From Plantago ovata (lineage: Eukaryota; Streptophyta; Magnoliopsida; Lamiales; Plantaginaceae): 64,000 bases of DNA. Below the pieces are notes generated by a model. The model was not told the origin of the DNA, did not search any database, and was given only the letters and a program-made list of their open reading frames with translations. The translations under genes were made by a program, and so were the position numbers. Where the stretch lies: NCBI GenBank assembly GCA_028274465.1, contig CM051455.1, positions 98,216,365-98,280,364 on the forward strand. The letters run 5' to 3'. Positions 34,397-44,152 of this stretch are shown in pieces (the stretch's first letter is position 1; every line of letters begins with the position of its first letter).

Positions 34397-35636
34397 TGAT
34401 GAACGTGTCAGATTCATTCAAATAAATTTGTAATTAGCCAAAGGCAATCCACAACTACAACGAAAACTGTAGTGTAGCAGTAGAATGACTCGAGTGTCGT
34501 TCTCTCAGGACTATAACTAGCTTTATCTATTTAACAAGAAAATATAAAACAACAGACAGATAGCAAAAGGGGGTTTCTAGCAGATAATGGAGATTGGTGA
34601 TAGTATGGTCCTTCTTAACATAATGGGTCGATAATCATGCATAAATTCCTCAGTCTTGCATAGAGATCTTTGAATCAATCTAGTGTCATGTTGCAAGTAT
34701 TAAGCACTACGAAGATAATTTGGTCTGACTAGTCAATCACGATTGTCCTAATGTGTTCCGTAATTATTCAACACTACGAAGATAATTGGTCTGATGGTCG
34801 ACTAGTGTCCAATTGTGCATAATGATCAATACAACATACGAGAATTTTGGTTACAACTGATCAACGAAATAAAGCAATGACACGGAGTATAATGCGCGAT
34901 ATAGCCATTAGCATGATTATCTTCCCTCGCTAAGAATTCACATACTACCACCAATGATAAGTTTATCTACTCATAATGGGCATGCAATCAATAGAAATCA
35001 TAGAAGAAAACATATTGAAAGATATATAAAATAAGTAGATAAAACAGTAAGATACAAAGTTACCGAAGGTTGTCAATCTCCGGATGATTGTGGTCCTACG
35101 AGCTCCAATCTGCTATGAAAAAGTATCCCCTAAGCTATGGAACTCCCAGGACAGGCCTCGCGAAGTTCCTACCTAAAACTATAGAGAGAGGTGAGAAAGT
35201 AGGCTTGGAAAGATATGATTTTCGGAGAGAAAACTGAGCACTATATATAGGCCCGAAAAAACTCTGGGGCGGTTCGCCCCCCAGTAATTTCGCGGAATTT
35301 CCGCGTTTTCGACGCGGTTTTGGATTTCTTCACCTTTTCGGACTTGGTTTATGACTTCTAGTAGTCTTCTAACCTCCAGATTCGGCCCCTAGACTCCAAA
35401 TCCTATCCGGAAACCTTCAGATACTCCAAATAGGCTTCTGGAACACCAATTCCTTGTCAACTTCAATATAATTGCCCAGAAATCTTCGAATTTCAACCAA
35501 AACCTGTAAAATAAAATCTAAAGGGAAACGTGACACTATTCTAATAAAATGTACTAAAATATAGCTAAATTAACATAAAGGATAGCTAAAATAGGTGAAA
35601 AAGACTCGAATGAAAGTGTAAAATACACATTCATCA
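34397..35636 (-). repeat. 3' LTR of element B (1240 bp)
   Basis: TGATGAACGTG...ACATTCATCA on the plus strand. It differs from the 5' LTR at few positions. The main difference is a GGGGCGGTTCGCCCC palindrome present once here (about 35268-35282) and as a doubled unit in the other LTR. Confidence 0.9.
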
Positions 35637-37213
35637 AACTCCCCAAACCGAACTTTTGTTTGTCCTCAAGCAACTAAGCTAGACTCTAATACAAAAAACA
35701 TGCAAGACATAAAATGGAGTTTCATGCCAAATAAAATGAACCAATCTACTGAATCTACCAAATAACATATGAACAAAAACCATATAAATCAAAGCATGAA
35801 TATAGGTTGAAGAATACCTCGATTGACTTATACATATCCACATAAGCACTTATGTCAAGACAAGATAGTCTCTCGTAACATTCTCTACCTGGACCTAGTC
35901 AGTGACGATGTAATGAAGCATGCTAAGATACGAATGGTTGTCCCGTGCCTATGAAACTGAGGACTTACTGCTGTTCCACCATGTTAAGACTTTTCCTCAA
36001 AAGAGGTCGAACCAGTACTGGCTCTCATCAAACGAAGGAGGGTTCCCTATAAAAGATAACACTCCCCTATTCTACCCATCTCTCAAGTAAAGTCTTAAGT
36101 TATTCACCACTTCCTGAATGGCAGGACGAGGGTGGTCTAGAACAGATGACACTTAAGACAAAAAAGATAAAAAATAGAAAAACACGATTACGAACAATAC
36201 AAAAAATGGAAAAGACTCAAACTTTGCTAAACTGCTTTTGGCTTTCTTTTTTGGACCCTTCTTTGCTTTTTGGGGGTCTTCTTTCCTTTTCTTTTTTTCT
36301 TTCCAGATTCTCTTTTTCTCCTCTTCTCTTTTTTTTCTGGAATTTTTCTCTTTTTTTTTTCGATTTTTCTAGCCAGCAGTAGCATAACAAAAAGAGAAAC
36401 AAAATGACTGACACGACTTCCCCAAACCTATTCGATAGAATAGGTTTGAGTATAAAATTTACGGAAAAAGAAAAATAAACTCACGATACGAAAATGAAAA
36501 ACAGAAACAAGTCTAATGATGGTGTAACCCCCTCCCCAAACCTATTCAGAAGAATAGGTTATAAACAAAGGATCACACAACCTCACACTACCTCCTTCCT
36601 AGGCATTTAGCAATCTCAAAGCATGGTGAAGACTTGTTGCCTCTTAGGTACATAATTACTCGGGAAACAACCATAAGACCCTAACATGCATCATCCTATT
36701 ATAAAGGCCTTCGTGAACCGCAGTAAAGAAAACACCACTAAGTGATGTCGAGACTACCATGCTTAACTAAGTGCAATACATAAATGTGACAAGCCAAGCG
36801 AGAAAAACCTCAAACAAATTCATAGAGATGAAGCATACGATTAATGGCATAGTTGGTTGATCTACCCAATAAAAAAGTTCAAAAAATTCGGCAATAAACT
36901 CCATATAAAACATGCAAGACAATCCTAGGAAAGCAGTAAACGTGCAAATGCAAAAAATTTCACGAGTTTATCATAAGCAAGATAAGTATAGAGATAACCA
37001 GCGATAACCTCCTCCCCAAACCTGAACGTCGTCGCTCGTCCCGAACGTCGAAAGTGGATCCAAGGTGAGAGCTAATGCTTGTATAAGTGACCTATAATAC
37101 TCAATCAAACTCGTGAGATAAAATCTAAAGCGGTAAAGAAAGCGATAAAATCTCCGAGTTGCCTCCCGGATAGCGCCATTGTTTAAAGTCTTTGACTCGA
37201 TTCCTGTCCGCGC
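35637..37213 (-). other. element B non-coding tail with hairpin-polypurine repeats
   Basis: The true purine tract (sense GGTTTGGGGAGTT) abuts the 3' LTR. Further copies of GGTTTGGGG(AGG) occur near 36420, 36533 and 37012. The first two are joined to perfect hairpins AAACCTATTC-GATA-GAATAGGTTT (36423-36450) and AACCTATTC-AGAA-GAATAGGTT (36537-36560). A T/C-rich low-complexity stretch lies at 36230-36370. No reverse transcriptase or other ORF. Confidence 0.7.
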
Positions 37214-38989
37214 CTATCTCTTCTTTCTGCGGGTACTAGACTTCCCCTTTATCGATCTCCTCTCCATGCCATGAACCTGTGAATAAGAAAGAATATAGGC
37301 TGCAAGACCATAGTAGTGAGTAGTGAAAGAATTATCAGGCGGATCAGGTGGATCAGATATGGCTTGCAACACATGTTGCTTGCCTTCCACTTCAATAGTG
37401 CAAGTTCTTTGGCAGATGTCCATCACGGAGCGTAGCTTAGTCAAGAACGTTCGTCCCAAGAGAATGACATCCCCCGTCCCAGGTGCAGACGCCGGCATAA
37501 CTACAAAATTGGTGTATACAGATGCTTCACCAATCTTGACCAACACATTTTTCACAACGCCTTCGGGTCTCACAAAGGATCCATCCGCCAGTTGCACAAT
37601 AGCCCTATGGTCAGATAGTTTTCGAAGGTTACTCTTCTCAAACACATTCAAAGGGAGCACGTTCGAGTAAGATCCCGTGTCTAGTGTGGCACGGACATCT
37701 TCAAGTTCGCCAATCCCGACCTTAACATCGAAACTTTGAGGGAGTGGCTCCGGATTCTCTTGCTTCTTTCCACTCTCATCAGTACCAAGGTCCTTCTCTT
37801 CTTCCTTGGCTAGTGGAGGCTCTTCATCCTTGTAACACTCGCACTTAGCAACTTCCTTAATGGTGATTTCCACTGGTTGATCTCCCACCAAGTTGATCGA
37901 CATGGACCTCTCAGTGCTGCTATGTAACTTCCCTTGCTCTCTACTAGCTCTAGCTTCCAATTGATCCAGACGAGCATTGATCTTTGCCGAATCCTCCTCG
38001 TATCTCTTCAAAAACACTTGGGTGAAATCCACCAATTTCTGTAAATTATCCATGAGAGTTGCTGACTTGGATGTAGATGCTTCGTCCTTAGGAGTAGGAT
38101 TACTACGGTTTCCCAAGTGAACATCTTCTCGTGCTAGATCTGATCTACACATATGAGCCCCATGCCCATAATTCTTGCACACCCTACATACCTCGTTGGA
38201 GAGAGAAGTTCCGATTAGGCCACTTAGAGCTTGCCTCATCTGATTGGCGAAACCTTCGAACCTATCGCCACTCACACCATTCACTTCATGCATTGGGATC
38301 TCGTGGTGTGGTAGGGCCTCAGGTCCACGCCTTCTAACCATTGCTCTTGGATCCTTGGATTGAGATCCTTTAGCAAGCCTTTCGAAACACGCCCACACAT
38401 CCTCGACGGTCTCTTCCCAGATAGTACCACGGCATTGGAAATCCACCACCTGTTGACTCTCATATGTGAGTCCATTGTAGAAGTGCTGGACAAGATCAGG
38501 AAGCCCAAAACCATGGTGTGGACACTTGTGCATGAGGTCCTTGAACCTCTCGAAAGCGGTGTAGATGGTCTCATTATAGTCCTGTTTGAATCCTGTGATT
38601 TGCGCCTTAAGCGCGGTAGTCAATGTGTGAGGAAAGTATTTCTCCATAAAAGCAGAATACACCTTGTCCCAGGTGTCTAGTGATCCGGCTTCCAGAGAGC
38701 CTAACGATGCCTTGGCTTTATCACCAAGCCCCAAAGCAAAAACCTTCATCCTTAGCTCATCGTTCGTTATCCCTGCTCCGGGCCTTGGAAGATTGTTGAT
38801 AAAGTCGTCAATATCATTCAGGTATCCCATAACATCTTCCCTAGCCAACCCATAGAACCTCGGGAGTTGCTGGTACATGCAACTTTTGATTTCCAAATCT
38901 CGAGTTGCAGCAGAAAGAACAATAGCTGGACCTCTCATCAGTGCTTTGTTGGGTTGAACCCATGATTTCAAAAGTGGGCGAGCCATCAC
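37214..38989 (-). CDS. gag-protease polyprotein of element B, intact (591 aa)
   Basis: Gag core at about residues 40-220 (LPRFYGLAREDVMGYLND, CPHHGFGLPDLVQHFYNGL), a CX2CX4HX4C zinc knuckle (CRVCKNYGHGAHMC, about residues 285-298) and an aspartic protease near residues 430-540 with active site LDTGSYSNVLPLNVF and LGRTF. Gag would form the particle and bind RNA; protease would cut the polyprotein. The frame stops where an autonomous element would continue into reverse transcriptase. The start is the first ATG (MMARPLL), about 130 bases from the primer site; the second Met is equally possible. No stop or frameshift; it aligns well with the broken copy in element A. Confidence 0.9.
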   Translation of the reverse strand: MMARPLLKSWVQPNKALMRGPAIVLSAATRDLEIKSCMYQQLPRFYGLAREDVMGYLNDIDDFINNLPRPGAGITNDELRMKVFALGLGDKAKASLGSLEAGSLDTWDKVYSAFMEKYFPHTLTTALKAQITGFKQDYNETIYTAFERFKDLMHKCPHHGFGLPDLVQHFYNGLTYESQQVVDFQCRGTIWEETVEDVWACFERLAKGSQSKDPRAMVRRRGPEALPHHEIPMHEVNGVSGDRFEGFANQMRQALSGLIGTSLSNEVCRVCKNYGHGAHMCRSDLAREDVHLGNRSNPTPKDEASTSKSATLMDNLQKLVDFTQVFLKRYEEDSAKINARLDQLEARASREQGKLHSSTERSMSINLVGDQPVEITIKEVAKCECYKDEEPPLAKEEEKDLGTDESGKKQENPEPLPQSFDVKVGIGELEDVRATLDTGSYSNVLPLNVFEKSNLRKLSDHRAIVQLADGSFVRPEGVVKNVLVKIGEASVYTNFVVMPASAPGTGDVILLGRTFLTKLRSVMDICQRTCTIEVEGKQHVLQAISDPPDPPDNSFTTHYYGLAAYILSYSQVHGMERRSIKGKSSTRRKKR

Positions 38990-39120
38990 AAGACCTGAAT
39001 ATCTGTGACAAGCTAGGAAAGGAGTATCAGAGATAGATCAAATAGGAAAACTAAAACTAATAGAATTAGGAACCTAAAGCTGTAAATATAAATAAATTAA
39101 ATAGAAAAAAGGAGTATAGT

Positions 39121-39138
39121 CCCCGGCAACGGCGCCAA
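39121..39138 (-). other. primer-binding site of element B (tRNA-Asp type)
   Basis: The plus strand reads CCCCGGCAACGGCGCCA, identical to the 3' end of plant tRNA-Asp and typical of Athila-like elements, separated from the LTR by two to three bases. Confidence 0.9.
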
Positions 39139-39140
39139 TT

Positions 39141-40400
39141 TGATGAACGTGTCAGATTCAGTCAAATAAATTTGTAATTAACCAAAGGCAATCCACAACT
39201 ACAACGAAAACCGTAGTGTAGCAGTAGAATGACTCGAGTGTCGTTCTCTCAGGACTATAACTAGCTTTATCTATTTAACAAGAAAATATAAAATAGCAGA
39301 CAGATAGGAAAAGGGGGTTTCTAGCAGATAATGGAGATTGGTGATAGTATGGGCCTTCTTAACATAATGGGTCGATAATCATGCATAAATTCCTCGGTCT
39401 TGCATAGAGATCTTTGAATCAATCTAGTGTCATGTTGCAAGTATTAAGCACTACGAAGATAATTTGGTCTGACTAGTCAATCACGATTGTCCTAATGTGT
39501 TCCGTAATTATTCAACACTACGAAGATAATTGGTCTGATGGTCGACTAGTGTCCAATTGTGCATAATGATCAATACAACATACGAGAATTTTGGTTACAA
39601 CTGATCAACGAAATAAAGCAATGACACGTAGTATAATGCGCGATATAGCCATTAGCATGATTATCTTCCCTCGCTAAGAATTCACATACTACCACCAATG
39701 ATAAGTTTAGCTACTCATAATGGGCATGCAATCAATAGAAATCATAGAAGAAAACATATTGAAAGATATATAAAATAAGTAGATAAAACTGTAAGATACA
39801 AAGTTACCGAAGGTTATCAATCTCCGGATGATTGTGGTCCTACGAGCTCCAATCTGCTATGAAAAAGTATCCCCTAAGCTATGGAACTCCCAGAACAGGC
39901 CCCGGGAAGTTCCTACCTAAAACTATAGAGAGAGGTGAGAAAGTAGGCTTGGAAAGATATGATTTTCGGAGAGAAAACTGAGCACTATATATAGGCCCGA
40001 AAAAACTCTGGGGCGGTTCGCCCCCTGCTGCGGCGGTTCGCCCCCCAGTAATTTCGCGGAATTTCCGCGTTTTCGACGCGGTTTTAGATTTCTTCACCTT
40101 TTTGGACTCGGTTTATGACTTCTAGTAGCCTTCTAACCTCCAGATTCGGCCCCTAGACTCCAAATCCTATCCGGAAACCTTCAGATACTCCAAATAGGCT
40201 TCTGGAACACCAATTCCTTGTCAACTTCAATATAATTGCCCAGAAATCTTCGAATTTCAACCAAAACCTGTAAAATAAAATCTGAAGGGAAACGTGACTC
40301 TATTCTAATAAAATGTACTAAAATATAGCTAAATTAACATAGAGGATAGCTAAAATAGGTGAAAAAGACTCGAATGAAAGTGTAAAATACACATTCATCA
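39141..40400 (-). repeat. 5' LTR of element B (1260 bp)
   Basis: Pair of 34397-35636. About 20 bases longer, because a unit with CGGCGGTTCGCCCCC is doubled at 40012-40045. Confidence 0.9.
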
Positions 40401-42934
40401 GATATTTCTACCGATGTGTCCGAGGGACACTCTAAGAGGAGTCGCGACCAGGAGGATATGCCGCTCGAGACTAAAGAGGGCGAGCAAGATGAAGGGCGCG
40501 AGGCCGCTAATCAGGTGTCCGCGTTCAAGGACGTAGGGACTTCACGTTCTGCGCCGAGGAGGAAGAGGAGAATAAAAGGAGAGCCAATCCCTCCTAAATT
40601 TGCTAAGGATGGTCGTCCGAGGGGTGCTGCTTTCTCGGACGAAAAATTTACTCGGCCAATTTCGGAGTGTCACCATGCTGATCCGAATGGAGAGCTGAAC
40701 GAGGACGGCGCGATTCCTACCGTGGCGACTACCATTTACGAGGAAGAGATTCCTCACCTTAGATGGATCTATTCTTTGCCTGAGTCTAAGGTTGAGATTC
40801 TCCTTCCGACGCCCGACCAGACGTTTTATAACCCGCCGTCCGGGTACATGTCAGTTCATACTATGTCCTTTGAGCGAGGATGGTGTATGCCTTTTTGTGA
40901 TGCCTTCCACGGCCTCTTCAACGACTTAGGCCTCACTCCGGCTCAGATAATTCCGAGCTCGCGTGGTACGTTAGTTTGCTATGGGGTTTTCTGTCACATC
41001 CGAGGGATCCCGGTGAACTACTCGACCTTTATACAGCTTTTCCGGGTTTCGGTCAGCCCGAGGAACCCCCACTTTTACTTCTTCTCGACCAGGCCCGATT
41101 TTGCTTTCTTAAAGGAGGCTTCGTCGTCAATCGGGTGTCGGTGGTGGTCGCGCTACTTCTACGTCCGCAAGGTACGACAACCTGGTATGACCGACGAGCA
41201 ATTGGATTGGGGCGTCCCAAAAACGTTTTTCCGAGGGACTTGGGTTGGTAAGTTGCCCGCGGCCGAGATGGCTTCTTGGGCTGTCCGATACCAAAGAGAA
41301 AATTTGCTTCCTGACCCCAAGAGATATTTCTACTGGGCGTTGAATCTTCAACCTTTGCCTTACTTGGAAAATTTAACTGAGCCCGTATATTGTGGCTTGA
41401 AAAAGGATTTTAGTAAGTGTGCCCTATTCCTGCTCGAGTAGGCTATTTGTAGATACTTCTCCATACTTAGTCCATTTTCTCATCTTTTGCTTGTCGCTCC
41501 TTTATGTTTTTATTTGGTCCTCGGACCTTTGTATATTTGTGTACTAACTCCCTTTCTTCCTTTGCAGACTATTGGCTCAAGTGGATCATGTCTGAGACGC
41601 TCGAGGTCGGGAGAAGACAGCACGCCGCGCAACGCAAGCTCGTCCAATAGCAGAAATTGGACAAAGTGATGAACTCGCCTTCGCAACTTCCTTGCGATCC
41701 TCCTCGGCACGCTGCTGTGCACAAGGACGAGATGGCTCGTCGGGAACGAGAAGGTGAGCCTCCTCTGGAGATGGCTCTTCCTCAGCTCAAGAAAGCCGAT
41801 GACAAGGCTAAGGACGATAAAAAGTCCAAGAAGATTAAAAGGAGCTCCAACGACGAGGGTGGTCGAGCGGGTAAGAAGGCCCGCAAGAACAAGGGCAAGG
41901 GCAAGGAGATCACAACTAACGAGGATCTCTCGGACGAGGTGAATCGTATCATGGCGCTCGACGAGCTTGATCGGGCGCATGAGCTGAGTCAGGTGTCGCG
42001 CAAGGTAATGTTTTTAAATATCTCATTTCTAACTCCAAAAAGTGCTAAGTATTTGCTTCTCGCGCCTTGCTAATTTCATCGGTCCTCGGGCCTTTCTTTT
42101 TGTTCTTTGCAGCTCGCCGCCATAGTTGGCGTCATTGGAAACCTTGTGGCCGACAAGGGTGCTCCGGAGGAAGTTGCTAACTTGCACCTCCAGGTTCCGG
42201 AAGCTAATACTCGTACTCGGACGCTTGAGGAGGAGCTGCAGGTCGAGAAGGCCAAGTTTGCAAGCTTGGAGGCCGAGAGTGCTAAGGTGCAGAGGCAGAT
42301 GAAGGCTTTGAAGGATGCATGGAATAACCTTTCCATCAAAATGGCCCGTTTCAAAGATGCCGTCCTCGGGTACCTCAAACATACTCGGTACGAGGGCGCT
42401 AAGGCTTTCTATCAGTCCGCCTCGTACCGTTTGAAGATGCTGGAGACCAAGGAGGTGGGGCACGAGGAGGGCTTCTACTCGGCTCTCGACCGGTTGAAGG
42501 CCAAGGGTCTATTGCCTGAGGACTTTGATAGCGACGCCGCTGGCTTGGATAACAAAAATGGTGATCTAGCCGACTACCCTGATCAGATGGTGTCCGACGC
42601 CGAGCACAAGGCTTGCGAGTTTGGTGCTTTGGTGGCTAACCCTGAAGTACCTTATCCTGCCAAGGTCAGCCTGCTTCCTTCCTGGGTGCCCGAGGTTCTG
42701 CGCGTTGCGATACTCGAGCCGTTCAACAAGTGTGGTCATCGCAACACTAGGTGGCTTGCTCTTCCTGGTCCCGTCCTCGACCGTGATTATACTTTGGAGG
42801 AGCCCGAGGTTATCAAATTTCAGGAGACTCTTGAGGCGGAGAGGCGCGCCGCGGGCTCAGGAGTTAGTCGAGCTGAGGGGGCAAATCAAGCTTCCGGGGG
42901 CGGTAGTCGGTCCGGGGAAGGGCAAGACCTTTAG

Positions 42935-44152
42935 AGATCTCCTCCCAAGTCGCCCGAGCAGTCTCGCAGTCGTTCCGGTTGAAGGCCGAGTATGCTCGGT
43001 AAAACTTGTAAAAATTTGAACAAGTCTTTTATTTTGCTAGTCGAACAATTACATTTCTGCTTTAACTTATTCGGCCCTTTGTGGCGTGGTCGGGAGAGAT
43101 CTTTTTGATGCCCCACTCATTTGGGTGCATATCCTTTTGTAAATCAACTATGCTCATCCTTTTGCCCGACGAGGCCTTATGCTAATCGCTCGTTTCTTCT
43201 TTCTTGCACTTCTCGTCTTTACTTTTGGCATGTCGCAAAGCATTATGCGAGTTTTCATAAGATGCTTCTGCAGGTACTTATTTCTCATTCATTGTACTTA
43301 GAAAAAATTCTAAGTATGCATCGTCAGACACTTGCAATGAATCTCCAACTTCGCGTATTTGGATCAACTTAGTGGTTAGTCGGCCACTTAGGTTATCAAC
43401 TTAACAATTCACGCGCTTCACGACTCTTCTTTGATAAAATTCCTTAAGTATAGAAATTCCCCTGTGGGGCGCCTTGCTGGTCGACCACCTTTGCTAGTCG
43501 GCCGCTATGTGTTTTCGGAAAACTCAGACAAAATTTCACCAAGTATGGAATCGTGTTACTCGGGCGCTCCAATCCCTTGATACCTTCGGACGCTTTCGAA
43601 CAGATGTTAGTCGAGTGACAGTAATTGACAATGTAGTCGGCCTTTAGGTAATTAAGTGTGTCGTCGAGCACACTTTTCTCCCTTACAATTTTTTCTCCAA
43701 AAAATTCAAGGAAACAACTTCTTGTGGTCGTCGGAATAGTTAAGCTCTTCAGACCACTTTTTAAGGTTCGCCGAGGAGCAGGCCGTCGCGCCCTTGTGCG
43801 TCCTCTAACTCGAAAATTTCTCGAAAATGTTTCCCGAGACATCTTTTTCTTGTCTTGAAAAACCGAGAAGATTAATTTTTTGTCTTCCGACCATTATTTC
43901 TTTCCTTCTGAGCTCCTTATCTAGTTTCGCATTTTTGTGTTGCCTTTCGTAACCTTATATCTGCCTTTCGCGTAAGCAAGACAATATTTCAAACTGAAAG
44001 AGTTGCATTGATTTGACAGAAATTCAATTACAACGGTGGGCTTCGAGGCCATGCCAAAGGGCGAAACAAAAACTGAACTAGAAATCGTAAACTAGCGAAA
44101 GGGGGCCTTCCAGAGGAGCTTATCAAAACATTGCATAATTCTCCAATGCCTT
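42935..44152. other. Tat spacer between antisense gene and pol
   Basis: Holds the likely 3' UTR of the antisense gene (AATAAA-like signals not clear) and about 1 kb of sequence without a convincing ORF in either direction. Confidence 0.5.

Larger units (their letters stand above)
34397..40400 (-). mobile_element. element B: complete TR-GAG-like non-autonomous LTR element (6004 bp)
   Basis: Bounded by the TSD GATAT (34392-34396 and 40401-40405). On the minus strand: 5' LTR (40400-39141), perfect tRNA-Asp primer site, one gag-protease ORF (38989-37214), a non-coding tail with hairpin-plus-purine repeats, true polypurine tract (35648-35637) and 3' LTR (35636-34397). With gag and protease but no reverse transcriptase or integrase it fits the TR-GAG class and would need an Athila-like partner. 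It disrupts exon 1 of the Tat antisense gene. Intact ORF and very similar LTRs suggest a recent insertion. Confidence 0.9.
33798..42934 (+). pseudogene. Tat antisense ORF (putative gypsy-type transposon domain), spliced and interrupted
   Basis: Segments 33798-34396, 40406-41412, 41568-42004 and 42113-42934 keep one frame of about 954 residues when element B and two GT-AG introns (41413-41567, 42005-42112) are left out; both introns end in TTTGCAG. The start chosen is the ATG just after a likely 5'-UTR intron acceptor (TTTAGG), not the upstream in-frame ATG at 33765. The protein has an acidic N-terminus, a Lys/Arg patch (PRRKRRIKGE), then the conserved domain of PF04195-type plant proteins (YMSVHTMSFERGWCMPFCD, GLTPAQIIPSSRGTLVCYGVFC), a Lys-rich linker and a coiled coil (LEEELQVEKAKFASLEAESAKVQRQ). 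One TAG (41648-41650) breaks exon 2, and element B interrupts exon 1. The role of this protein is unknown. Confidence 0.7.

Noticed and set aside
36146..36414. Phe/Leu/Ser-rich and Lys/Glu-rich ORFs
   Set aside because: T/C-rich low complexity in the tail of element B.
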